DNA of 8,606 bases from Alphaproteobacteria bacterium (GTDB lineage Bacteria > Pseudomonadota > Alphaproteobacteria > UBA8366). A model generated the notes under the pieces. That model made no database searches. It was not told where the DNA came from and saw nothing but the letters and a program-made list of their open reading frames with translations. Shown one piece after another: positions 1-6,109 of the stretch. The DNA is taken from positions 1 to 8,606 of the forward strand of contig JAOTYV010000211.1 of the NCBI GenBank assembly GCA_029861675.1, in the 5' to 3' direction. The stretch's first letter is position 1. The number at the start of each line of letters is the position of its first letter. The translations under genes were made by a program, and so were the position numbers.

Positions 1-305
1 ACAAGTCCCAGCAGCGGTGTGCCGTGCAGCGGCAACCGGCCGGTCCAGTTCGGAATTGCCGTTAGCAGAAATCCCGCGATCGCCGCGCTGATGTAGCCGA
101 ACAGCATTTCATGGGCATGCCAGTCGACGGGGTTGAACGCGGTCGGAATCCCGGTCCAGCCCTGGAGTGTTGCGACAAAAAGCGCGAGCGTCGCGGCTGC
201 CCAGATGCCCGCCAGCAGGAAGAAGGGCCGGAACCCTTGGGCGAGCACCGCCGGGCCATGGGTGCCTGGATAGCGCGGAACCGGATTTTGGCCCTTTGTT
301 GTCAT
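1..305 (-). CDS. nnrS: NnrS family heme-copper membrane protein, N-terminal part (3' end beyond window)
   Basis: The first 101 residues are visible; the rest lies beyond position 1. NnrS proteins are multi-pass inner-membrane proteins that bind heme and copper and protect against nitric oxide during denitrification or nitrosative stress. Features seen are the N-terminal stretch LAQGFRPFFLLAGIWAA leading into a first membrane helix, then the hallmark DWHAHEMLFGY followed by a second hydrophobic segment and a TAIPNWTGR-like loop, all typical of NnrS N-termini. The start is the ATG at 305-303. It overlaps the TGA of a short upstream reading frame (ATGA), so its translation may be coupled; no strong Shine-Dalgarno is visible. 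Because it is cut by the window edge it was easy to miss. Family assignment is confident; the role in NO resistance is from family knowledge. Confidence 0.85.
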   Translation of the reverse strand, partial: MTTKGQNPVPRYPGTHGPAVLAQGFRPFFLLAGIWAAATLALFVATLQGWTGIPTAFNPVDWHAHEMLFGYISAAIAGFLLTAIPNWTGRLPLHGTPLLGL

Positions 306-433
306 CGATTGGCGACCCCGATGGCGCGGCGGAGAGGGCTGAACAACCCATCGAGATCGGCATCGGTCTCGAACTTGGCGCCGGAAAGAATATCGCTGAA
401 ATTAGCCCTGCAACCAACCGATTTGATAAACAC
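302..433 (-). pseudogene. Short coding remnant or tiny gene overlapping the nnrS start
   Basis: On the minus strand a frame ends in TGA at 304-302, overlapping the nnrS ATG as ATGA. Its last 30 or so codons have strong G/C third positions and a protein-like composition (FETDADLDGLFSPLRRAIG), unlike the non-coding stretch further upstream. The frame is closed by another TGA about 55 codons upstream, and the only usable start is a GTG at 433-431 with no ribosome binding site, giving about 43 residues. I do not recognise the product. It may be the C-terminal remnant of a once longer gene co-transcribed with nnrS and truncated by a deletion, or a genuine very small protein. Coding character of the 3' part is seen; the history is inference. 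Confidence 0.3.
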
Positions 434-510
434 GACGACCGGTGTTGCGCCGTCGTTAGACGCGCATCAATCCGTATTCGGTGGTGATTGTCGAGGTCGG
501 TGGCTGGAGC

Positions 511-1335
511 CTACCGTTCCAAAGTATACGAGACCTGCAGCCCGCCGCCGTAATCCGCACTGCCGTCGGTCAGGCCGATCAGGCCGTACGTGTTCAGCGA
601 CCAATCCTTATGAACTTTCCAGACGACAAAGGGGGTCAGTTCGGCCGGATCGTCGGCGGCATCGGAGGTCGACTGCCGGTAATCGAAGATCAATCCCGCG
701 CTCCATTTCTCTTGAAGCGCATAGCTTCCGCCCAGCGAGAGAAAGAAGATGTCGTTCAAGTTCGTGCCCGACGGTTCACCGACGAACCGGTAGCCCAACG
801 TGCCGAACGGTGTAATTTTGCCGAATTTCTGGGAAATATCGACCTGGACGCTGTAATCGAATTCGCCGGTGCCCAACCCGTCATTCTCGTTGGCGGTCGG
901 GAATTTTATCTTGCCGGTTAGTTCGACCAGCGGCAGCGTCTTTTTCTTCGGGAGGATACTGTAGGTCAGCAAAGCGACGATATCGCCCAGACCGGATTTG
1001 ACCGTTCGGCCGCCGCCCGATTCGTCCCCGACGATAGGCGACCCGTCGGTGCCGCCGACGACACTGCCGTCGCCGTCGATGTGGATGTAGGGAATGGTCA
1101 TGCCCACCACCCAGGGGCCGTGTTCATATTTGCCGGTGAACGGGATGAACAGGATATCGGTGTTGGAGCCGGTGCCGTAATCTCCCGTGGTGTAATCGAC
1201 GCCGGTGGAAAATTTGAACGCCGACCAGGTTTTCTGGGCGTTGGCATCTTTTGCGCCAAGGGCGGCGAGGGTCGATACGAGACAGATGAAAACGAGAAAG
1301 TGTGCTGGGCTCCGAAACCAAGTGAAGTAATTCAT
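511..1335 (-). CDS. Outer-membrane beta-barrel protein, phenol-degradation 'transporter' (MetA) type
   Basis: A 274-residue exported protein. The N-terminus has basic residues, a hydrophobic core (FLVFICLVSTLAALGA) and an ANA|Q signal-peptidase I site near residue 33. The mature part shows alternating beta-strand patterns with many Gly, Asp, Thr and aromatic residues: strands near KFSTGVDYTTGDYG, a WVVGMTIPYIHI strand, a Gly/Asp-rich loop, the GLGDIVALLTYSI motif, GKIKFPTA and a run of late amphipathic strands. The SGLGD/LTGKIKFPT pattern is characteristic of the outer-membrane family often labelled transporter or phenol MetA degradation protein; substrate unknown. The frame extends 16 codons upstream, but the ATG at 1335-1333 is preferred because GGAAG lies 6-10 bases before it and the signal peptide begins there. 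It follows the small exported protein gene but is separated from it by a terminator. Confidence 0.75.
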   Translation of the reverse strand: MNYFTWFRSPAHFLVFICLVSTLAALGAKDANAQKTWSAFKFSTGVDYTTGDYGTGSNTDILFIPFTGKYEHGPWVVGMTIPYIHIDGDGSVVGGTDGSPIVGDESGGGRTVKSGLGDIVALLTYSILPKKKTLPLVELTGKIKFPTANENDGLGTGEFDYSVQVDISQKFGKITPFGTLGYRFVGEPSGTNLNDIFFLSLGGSYALQEKWSAGLIFDYRQSTSDAADDPAELTPFVVWKVHKDWSLNTYGLIGLTDGSADYGGGLQVSYTLER

Positions 1336-1403
1336 GATTCTTCCGCGTCTTTTGAAGAAATTATGTGAATGTTGTTTTGCCAACCCATAAATATTCGAAA
1401 CGA

Positions 1404-1440
1404 CGAAATAAAATAGGGAGTATAGTATTGCTATACTCCC
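1404..1440 (-). terminator. Intrinsic terminator behind the hexapeptide-repeat protein gene
   Basis: A perfect 10-bp inverted repeat (GGGAGTATAG / CTATACTCCC at 1416-1425 and 1431-1440) encloses a 5-base loop. Read on the minus strand it is followed by TATTTTATTT, a U-rich tract. It lies 23 bases past the stop of the 1463-1924 gene, so that transcript probably ends here and the downstream outer-membrane gene (511-1335) probably has its own promoter in the AT-rich stretch 1336-1403. Confidence 0.8.
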
Positions 1441-1462
1441 TGAATATTTTATCGGATGACAC

Positions 1463-1924
1463 TTATCGCCGTTGTGGCCGTTCCGGACGTGAAGGACGTT
1501 CGACCCGTTGTGGGCGCTCGATGCGTTGCGGACGATCGACCTTGCTCGGTCGGTCGATTTTTTGCGTCCTGTCGATGCGCGACGTCTTCAAGGTCTTTTC
1601 TGAGCGCGTGGCGACGCCACGGGCAGCCTTTTCCGGTACCTTGACCGACGAAATCAGCAGTCCAAGGTTCTTGAAATCGGGGTAACGCCCTTCGTCCTTC
1701 AGTTGTTTGAACACGTTGCCCCAGCCGGTGCCGTTTTTAAGGTCAGCGATTTGATCCTTGGTAAGTTCGGTTGTGCTGTCGCCGTTCAAGGGCTTCTGAC
1801 CGTCAAACAGTGCATTGACGATATCCTGGTTGCCCTTGGACAAATCGTCGAAGCTGCCGGCATAAGCCGGTGCCGCAATCACGGCTGCGGCGATTGCGAT
1901 AGCAGCGAGAGATTTCTGCGTCAT
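1463..1924 (-). CDS. Small exported protein with basic hexapeptide-repeat C-terminal tail, function unknown
   Basis: A 153-residue protein. Residues 1-22 form a clear signal peptide ending PAYA|G. Residues 23-95 form a small conserved-looking domain containing LTKDQIADLKNGTGWGNVF and QLKDEGRYPDFKNLG; similar GWG-x-VF-x-x-LK proteins occur as unnamed exported proteins in alphaproteobacteria (recollection, not verified). Residues 116-151 are six tandem hexapeptides of the form [RK]-[IVP]-[DE]-R-[PT]-[QS], ending in two further arginines, so the tail is highly charged and probably disordered. The start ATG at 1924-1922 has a perfect AGGAGG six bases upstream. A terminator follows at 1404-1440. 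It is divergent from the VTT membrane protein gene. No enzymatic function is suggested; a periplasmic or envelope-binding role is only a guess. Confidence 0.75.
   Translation of the reverse strand: MTQKSLAAIAIAAAVIAAPAYAGSFDDLSKGNQDIVNALFDGQKPLNGDSTTELTKDQIADLKNGTGWGNVFKQLKDEGRYPDFKNLGLLISSVKVPEKAARGVATRSEKTLKTSRIDRTQKIDRPSKVDRPQRIERPQRVERPSRPERPQRR
1472..1579 (-). repeat. Six tandem 18-bp coding repeats (hexapeptide tail)
   Basis: This stretch encodes residues 116-151 of the exported protein as six consecutive hexapeptides: RIDRTQ, KIDRPS, KVDRPQ, RIERPQ, RVERPS and RPERPQ. The DNA units are diverged at synonymous and conservative positions while the R-P and D/E-R core is kept, which indicates old duplication followed by selection on the protein rather than a fresh microsatellite. 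Confidence 0.8.
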
Positions 1925-2238
1925 GTTATTCCTCCTGGATAATCGCCGGAGCTATTTCTTCGGCCGTTCACGGTGCCAACGTCGATACGCTCACGATAAA
2001 GCCATCGCGATTGGCCTTAAGTTAATCGTAATATTAATTACCAATTGGTTAATTGCGGCGGCTAAACTACGGCGATTTCGGGGCATTTTTTGTGGATTAG
2101 GCTGTTCCCCTGAATCCCGATTTCGCAAGGCAATCCGGTTAGCGCCGGTTCCACGCCTTGCGGCTGGCAATTCAAACATTCAAGTGTATTGTCGCTCGAT
2201 CCGATTTCCCTGAGGTCACAGTGGGGCCAAACCGCGCC
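1925..2238. other. Divergent intergenic region with AT-rich quasi-palindrome
   Basis: This 314-bp spacer separates the divergent genes at 1463-1924 and 2239-2967, so it should contain both promoters. The centre (about 2020-2056) is markedly AT-rich compared with its surroundings. At 2036-2054 a near-perfect palindrome, AATTA-CCAATTGG-TTAATT, lacks one A for full symmetry; it could be an operator for a dimeric regulator or part of a promoter. I see no convincing -35/-10 pair. Reading frames crossing the region have poor codon usage and no ribosome binding sites, so I call no gene here. Confidence 0.45.
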
Positions 2239-2967
2239 ATGAAACTTGGAGTCGCGTTTCGCGGCGTCATTGTCATTCTGTCTGTCGTCGCCGTGGTGGC
2301 GGTCCTGCACGGGGCGGATATCGGCTACGGGCCGGACGACCTCAAGCGCTGGGCGGATACGGAAATTAGGGGGCACGGACTCGCCGGCCTCCTTATCTTC
2401 GTCGCAGCCGGCGCATTCGTCACCGGTATCGGACTATCGCGACAGCTGCTGTCCTTCGCCGCCGGCTATGCCTTCGGTGCGGTGTCGGGCACCGGTGTCG
2501 CATTGCTTGCCGAGATCGGTGGCGTGATCCTGGCTTTTACATATGCCCGCTTTCTTGGACGCGCGCTCGTCGCCCGCCGGTATCCTGGACGGGTCCGTCA
2601 AGTTGACGGATTTTTACGGGTTAATCCATTTCTGATGACGCTCGCCGTTCGGCTTTTACCGATCAGCAACAATCTTGCGGTGAACCTGGTGGCCGGCGTT
2701 TCCAGCGTACCGGCGATTCCCTTTTTTACGGCTTCGGCGTTCGGTCATCTTCCGCAGACGATCGTCTTTGCGATGGTAGGCAGCGGCCTGACGGATGGGC
2801 TGTTCGAGAAATCAGCGGTGGCGGTTGTCCTGTTCATCGTGTCGGTCTGGATCGGATTGCATCTCTATCGAAAATATCGGCAGGACAAGACATTCGATCC
2901 GGTCATTGACGCTGCCCTCGATCTGCCCGGACAGGCCGATACACCGAATAATCCGCCGAGACCGTAG
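2239..2967 (+). CDS. TVP38/TMEM64 (VTT / SNARE-associated) family inner-membrane protein
   Basis: A 242-residue multi-spanning membrane protein. Hydrophobic segments lie near residues 8-25, 46-66, 70-102, 125-180 (two re-entrant or membrane segments) and 188-206, with a charged C-terminal tail. The VTT core is visible: the FAAGYAFGAVSGTG glycine-rich half, a conserved ARFLGR turn, then VRLLPISNNLAVNLVAGVS and a FGHLPQT motif, matching the R-x-x-P-x-x-x-N pattern of the TVP38/TMEM64 and DedA-like superfamily. Such proteins are linked to lipid scrambling or membrane homeostasis; the substrate here is unknown. The ATG at 2239 begins directly before the first membrane helix. A GTG at 2221 with GAGGT just upstream (2212-2216) is a real alternative and would add six residues. 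No close downstream partner; 344 bp separate it from the next gene. Confidence 0.8.
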   Translation: MKLGVAFRGVIVILSVVAVVAVLHGADIGYGPDDLKRWADTEIRGHGLAGLLIFVAAGAFVTGIGLSRQLLSFAAGYAFGAVSGTGVALLAEIGGVILAFTYARFLGRALVARRYPGRVRQVDGFLRVNPFLMTLAVRLLPISNNLAVNLVAGVSSVPAIPFFTASAFGHLPQTIVFAMVGSGLTDGLFEKSAVAVVLFIVSVWIGLHLYRKYRQDKTFDPVIDAALDLPGQADTPNNPPRP

Positions 2968-3311
2968 ATTTAGATCGACCTGCGTGGTGCTGGCGGCTGG
3001 CTGAATTCAGCTACGCTTCCTTACACATTCGGTTGAGCGCGGCTTGCGACTTGGCAGATTTGTTGGGCGAGATGTCACTCCGATATCTCGGGCCAATTGC
3101 CGGGGTGCTGCATATGCGGGGTGGGGCCGAGCGGAACCGAATTTCCGTGCATGCGATTTCGCGACGGAACCCACCATTCCCGCCGGCGCGTACTCTTCCG
3201 TTAGCGGCAATCCTGGTCTAAACGAAGTGGGGGCCTGAATGGCCGCCATCCGGCCGCTCATGGCCGGATCCAGGCGTCGCGGGCGGCAACCAAGACAGGG
3301 ATGTTCCATAC
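2968..3311. other. Intergenic region before the CoA-transferase gene, with a leader hairpin
   Basis: No reading frame here has a good ribosome binding site or family resemblance. A 12-bp perfect palindrome GCTGAATTCAGC lies at 3000-3011. At 3248-3269 an inverted repeat (ATCCGGCC / GGCCGGAT, 8 bp stem, 6-base loop) sits about 40 bases before the next start codon and would fold in the leader of the CoA-transferase transcript. It has no U-tract, so it is not an obvious terminator. The remainder shows nothing I can name. Confidence 0.4.
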
Positions 3312-4559
3312 ATGACAGGCCGGGTGTGCGAAGGGTTACGGGTGCTGGATATCGCGAGTTACATCGCCGGGCCCGTGGCGGGGACGATCATGGCCGATTT
3401 CGGCGCCGACGTGATCAAGGTCGAAGCGCCGGGCGGTGATCCGTACAGGACCTACGATCGGGGACCCGGCATGCCGCGGGCGGAATTCGACTATGCCTGG
3501 ATGGCGGATAATCGCAGCAAGCGGGGCATCTGCCTCGATCTCAAACAACCGGCGGGGCAGGAGGTCCTGCACAAGCTCGTCGCGGAGTCGGATGTGCTGA
3601 TAACCAATTTTCCGCTGCCGGTGCGGGCCAAGCTGAAACTGCGATACGAAGATTTACGGCCGCACAATCCCCGGCTGATCTATGCGTCTATGACCGCCTA
3701 TGGGGAGCACGGTGCGGAGGCCGACAAGACCGGCTTCGATTCGACGGCGCTCTGGGCGCGCAGCGGCTTGATGGACCTTTTGCGGAGCGCGCCGGACCTC
3801 GCGCCGACCCGCTCGACGCCGGGGATGGGGGATCATCCGACCGGTACCGCCTTGTTTGGCGCGATCATGATGGGACTGTACCAGCGCGAACGAACCGGCG
3901 AGGGGAGCCAAGTCTCGACCTCGCTGGTCGCCAACGGCGCTTGGTGGAATACATTCTATATCCAGGCGGCATTGGTGGGCGCGGAAATTCCGCCGCGGCC
4001 GCATCGCGACGACTGGTTCAACGCGCTGGCCAACCATTACACCACCCGCGACGGACGCTGGTTCATTCTGGCCATGGTCAATGAAGACAAGCAGGCGGGC
4101 AATTTTTTCGATGGGATCGGCAGAGCCGACGTGTTGGCGGACGACCGTTTCAAGACCACGGCATTGCGCCGGCAAAACGCGCGCGCCCTGACCGCGATCC
4201 TGGACGAGGAATTCAAACGGCGGGATTGGGCCGAATGGCGGCGCATTCTTGAAGAACACAGCATTACCTTTGGTGCCGTCAATCGGTCGCAGGATGTGGT
4301 GGACGACCCGGTCTTCGACGATTCGGGAGCCGTGATCCCGGTCGGCGACCCGGACGCGCCGGTGCGTCGAACCGTCGGATCCCCTGTCTTCATGCAAGGA
4401 CAGGACAAGGTGCCGCCGCGGCAACCGCCACGAGTGGGGGAACACAATGCCGAGGTGTTGCGCGCGCTCGGCTATGACGAGCCTGCGATCGAAAGACTGC
4501 AGGCCGATGGCGTGGTGCGGAACGACGCCAACATCAAAGGTGTCGGCCCGGCGCGCTAG
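3312..4559 (+). CDS. CaiB/BaiF family (class III) CoA-transferase
   Basis: A 415-residue cytoplasmic enzyme of normal family length. Class III CoA-transferases move CoA between carboxylic acids through an aspartyl-CoA thioester. Seen in the sequence: the N-terminal GLRVLDIASYIAGPVAG and ADFGADVIKVEAP motif (residues 8-40), NRSKRGICLDLK (67-78), VLITNF (95-100), NPRLIYASMTAYGEHG (119-134), and the catalytic-region motif GMGDHPTG, where Asp174 aligns with the nucleophilic Asp169 of formyl-CoA transferase. The C-terminal part contains the usual GAVNRSQDVVDDPVF and a PRVGEHNAEVLRALGY ending. Start ATG 3312 has AGGGA ten bases upstream. Acyl substrates cannot be inferred; carnitine, formate/oxalate, racemase-type and succinate-linked members share these motifs. 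A perfect hairpin follows the stop, so it appears monocistronic. Confidence 0.9.
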   Translation: MTGRVCEGLRVLDIASYIAGPVAGTIMADFGADVIKVEAPGGDPYRTYDRGPGMPRAEFDYAWMADNRSKRGICLDLKQPAGQEVLHKLVAESDVLITNFPLPVRAKLKLRYEDLRPHNPRLIYASMTAYGEHGAEADKTGFDSTALWARSGLMDLLRSAPDLAPTRSTPGMGDHPTGTALFGAIMMGLYQRERTGEGSQVSTSLVANGAWWNTFYIQAALVGAEIPPRPHRDDWFNALANHYTTRDGRWFILAMVNEDKQAGNFFDGIGRADVLADDRFKTTALRRQNARALTAILDEEFKRRDWAEWRRILEEHSITFGAVNRSQDVVDDPVFDDSGAVIPVGDPDAPVRRTVGSPVFMQGQDKVPPRQPPRVGEHNAEVLRALGYDEPAIERLQADGVVRNDANIKGVGPAR

Positions 4560-4563
4560 ATCA

Positions 4564-4597
4564 ACCTGCCTTTAAATGGAATCATTTAAAGGCAGGT
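4564..4597. terminator. Perfect 15-bp hairpin after the CoA-transferase gene
   Basis: Four bases after the stop codon, ACCTGCCTTTAAATG (4564-4578) and its exact reverse complement (4583-4597) flank a GAAT tetraloop. It would form a very stable RNA stem. Position argues for a transcription end or a 3'-protecting structure. There is no U-tract on either strand, so it is not a textbook intrinsic terminator; a dispersed palindromic element is an alternative. Confidence 0.55.
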
Positions 4598-4854
4598 AAG
4601 CTGCTCTAGCGGCGCGGCGGTGCAAATATGCCGGTTGCCGCTATTGATCACATAAAGTTGTGTGTGAGGTATCGGCGGCGAGTATTTGAAAACGACAAAA
4701 CATTTCTATTCGATCCCCGGACGAGTCAACCTGAGGCTGTTGATCCGCCTCAATGCGACGTGATGCCGATCGAATAAAATGCAAGCGTACGGTCCCTTCA
4801 TTTCGACGCTTGAGTGGCGCGATGCGCGCCGCTCCGTGCAAAGGAGGATCTCCC
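4598..4854 (+). other. Leader region of the CBS-domain gene with nested inverted repeats
   Basis: This 257-bp gap holds no convincing gene. Two nested inverted repeats are visible: TATTCGATC (4707-4715) pairing with GATCGAATA (4768-4776), and inside it TGAGGC (4732-4737) pairing with GCCTCA (4747-4752). Together they could form a branched leader structure about 80 bases before the CBS start, or mark protein-binding sites. The stretch 4640-4715 is comparatively AT-rich and is the likely promoter area, but I could not find a convincing -35/-10 pair. Confidence 0.35.
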
Positions 4855-5550
4855 ATGCAGGCCAAAGACGTCATGACAACCGCCGTAATTTCGGTTTCGC
4901 CCGACACGCCGGTTCGCGATATTGCAGGAATCCTATTAACGCACCGGATCAGCGCGGTCCCCGTTGTTGACGGGGAAAACCGGCCGGTCGGTATCGTGAG
5001 CGAAGGTGACTTGATGCGGCGCGGCGAAATTGAGACCGAGAATCGGCGATCCTGGTGGCTCGAGGCGCTCCATTCAGCCGAGGACAAAGCGGCGGAGTAT
5101 GTCAAAAGCCACGGCATGATTGCCGGCGACGTCATGATCCGCGATGTGGTAACCGTGGCTGAAGATACGCCGGTGGATGAAATTGCCGCGCTGCTTGAAA
5201 AACGGCACGTCAAGCGTGTGCCGGTTTTGCGGGACGGAAAACTCGTTGGCATTGTGAGCCGCGCCAATCTGCTGCAGGGACTGGCGCGTAAAGGGCCCGC
5301 AGAGCGCGCGCCGGTTTCGGTAGACGACCGCACGATTCGGGAGTCCTTAATGCGAACCTTGTCCACGGAGGCCGGTCTCAGGGCGGGCCGGATTAACGTG
5401 CTGGTCGAGGATGGCGCGGTGCAACTTTGGGGCTTGGTCGAAAGCCGAATTCAAAAAAAGGCGGCACAACTAGCGGCGGAAAATACGCCGGGAGTGAAAT
5501 CGGTCGAAAACAACCTGGGTCAGGTGCCGGCCTGGGTGTCTGCAAACTGA
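4855..5550 (+). CDS. CBS-CBS-BON domain protein (putative nucleotide-sensing regulator)
   Basis: A 231-residue soluble protein with three recognisable domains. CBS1 spans about residues 2-58 (DVMTTAVISVSPDTPV, then HRISAVPVVDGENRPVGIVS and a DLMRR end). CBS2 spans about 90-145 (DVMIRDVVTVAEDTPV, KRVPVLRDGKLVGIVSRANLL). A BON domain covers about 157-226, with the hallmark I-N-V-L-V-E-D-G-x-V-x-L-W-G and a GVKSVENNL end. CBS pairs usually bind adenine nucleotides and signal energy state; BON domains often bind membranes or phospholipids. The same order is common in stand-alone alphaproteobacterial proteins. The frame is open 34 codons further upstream, but AAGGAGG at 4841-4847, seven bases before ATG 4855, fixes the start. 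The next gene begins 97 bp downstream with its own promoter candidate. Confidence 0.88.
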   Translation: MQAKDVMTTAVISVSPDTPVRDIAGILLTHRISAVPVVDGENRPVGIVSEGDLMRRGEIETENRRSWWLEALHSAEDKAAEYVKSHGMIAGDVMIRDVVTVAEDTPVDEIAALLEKRHVKRVPVLRDGKLVGIVSRANLLQGLARKGPAERAPVSVDDRTIRESLMRTLSTEAGLRAGRINVLVEDGAVQLWGLVESRIQKKAAQLAAENTPGVKSVENNLGQVPAWVSAN

Positions 5551-5591
5551 CCAGAATGCGGCCCGAAGTCTAGTGTCGAAGGGTGTTGGAT

Positions 5592-5599
5592 GGTATAAT
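5592..5599 (+). promoter_or_regulatory. Candidate extended -10 promoter for the cysteine-rich protein gene
   Basis: A consensus TATAAT (5594-5599) is preceded by TG-G, making an extended -10 element. The sequence 17 bases further upstream (TAGTGT) is a poor -35, which extended -10 promoters tolerate. Transcription would start near 5606, giving a leader of about 40 bases before the GTG at 5648. Motif match only; no direct evidence of activity. Confidence 0.4.
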
Positions 5600-5647
5600 T
5601 GCTTATCATACATAGATAAAAATACGACCAATCCGACAGGGGGGCGT

Positions 5648-5959
5648 GTGAGCAACCAGGGCGAAGACGGATATTTTCCCATTTGTCTGGCCTGCGGTGG
5701 CGGCAATATTGGCCCCGCCGTGTGTCTCGACCCAACCTGTCATGAAGGGCATGAAGGGCAGGTCATCGAAAACGCCCGTGAAAAATATGTCGAGATGGAC
5801 GGCCATGCCTGGCAGTTCTGTCAGCTGTGCGACCACGGCATTCTGTCCGATGGTGGAGCGTTCGGCACTTATGCGCTTTGCGTCGATTGCTGGAACGCCA
5901 TGGCGCGTCGAGGAGAGCGGCCGCCCTCGGCGCCCAAAATTGAGGCCGAGAATAAGTAA
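5648..5959 (+). CDS. Small cysteine-rich, probably zinc-binding protein, function unknown
   Basis: A 103-residue soluble protein carrying eight cysteines in paired arrangements: C13-x2-C16, C26 and C31 followed by H32 and H35, C58-x2-C61 followed by H63, and C78-x2-C81. This spacing suggests two metal sites, most likely structural zinc in zinc-ribbon or treble-clef folds. I recognise no named family. The C-terminal 20 residues are Pro/Glu/Lys-rich and probably disordered. The frame is open from 5573, but the GTG at 5648 is chosen because a strong purine run (AGGGGGG, 5638-5644) sits directly before it and the upstream residues look non-coding. It stands alone between the CBS gene and the selenoprotein operon. 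A role as an accessory or regulatory zinc protein would be a guess. Confidence 0.65.
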   Translation: MSNQGEDGYFPICLACGGGNIGPAVCLDPTCHEGHEGQVIENAREKYVEMDGHAWQFCQLCDHGILSDGGAFGTYALCVDCWNAMARRGERPPSAPKIEAENK

Positions 5960-6006
5960 TCACGCCGGTTTCGGTGACTGACCGGATTGCATGCGCGCGC
6001 AGCCGG

Positions 6007-6034
6007 GTTACATCCTGCCGCTCTCCGATATAGA
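6007..6034 (+). promoter_or_regulatory. Weak candidate promoter for the selenoprotein operon
   Basis: GTTACA (6007-6012, four of six matches to TTGACA) and TATAGA (6029-6034) are separated by 16 bases in the gap before the selenoprotein gene. Transcription would start near 6041, giving a leader of about 70 bases that includes the 6062-6076 hairpin. In GC-rich DNA such matches can arise by chance. Confidence 0.3.
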
Positions 6035-6061
6035 CTGCCTTGCAGGAGCCCGGTTTTGCTA

Positions 6062-6076
6062 GGTGCCTCCGGCACC
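6062..6076 (+). other. Short leader hairpin before the selenoprotein gene
   Basis: GGTGCC and GGCACC form a perfect 6-bp stem around a TCC loop, 33 bases before the start codon at 6110. No U-tract follows, so it is not an obvious terminator. It could simply be part of the leader fold. Function unknown. Confidence 0.35.
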
Positions 6077-6109
6077 GACCGACCGGGCGCCGTTATAGGA
6101 GATGGACGA

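Noticed and set aside
432..456. ACGACG/CGTCGT inverted repeat followed on the minus strand by GTTTAT, as terminator for the outer-membrane gene
   Set aside because: Six-base stem with a 13-base loop and a minimal T-run; it also lies inside the candidate remnant ORF.
111..815. Plus-strand ORF of 234 codons across nnrS and the outer-membrane gene
   Set aside because: It runs antisense through two recognisable proteins and has an Arg-rich, low-complexity product.
1923..2213. Plus-strand ORF of 96 codons in the divergent spacer
   Set aside because: No ribosome binding site, AT-rich non-coding composition, Arg-rich product without family resemblance.
3654..4445. Antisense ORF of 263 codons opposite the CoA-transferase
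   Set aside because: The plus strand carries an unmistakable CaiB/BaiF protein; the antisense product is an Arg/His-rich shadow.
4642..4700. FNR/FixK-like boxes upstream of the CBS gene (TTGATCACATAAA and TTGAAAACGACAAA)
   Set aside because: Only one half-site matches TTGAT-N4-ATCAA well in each case; too weak to claim oxygen regulation.
4641..5366. Minus-strand ORF of 241 codons opposite the CBS-BON gene
   Set aside because: Ser/Arg/Thr-rich shadow of a gene with clear CBS and BON domains and a consensus ribosome binding site.
6042..6060. Possible terminator (CTGCCTTGCAG, then CCCGGTTTT) after the cysteine-rich protein gene
   Set aside because: The stem is only 4 bp and the T-run is short and not adjacent to the stem.
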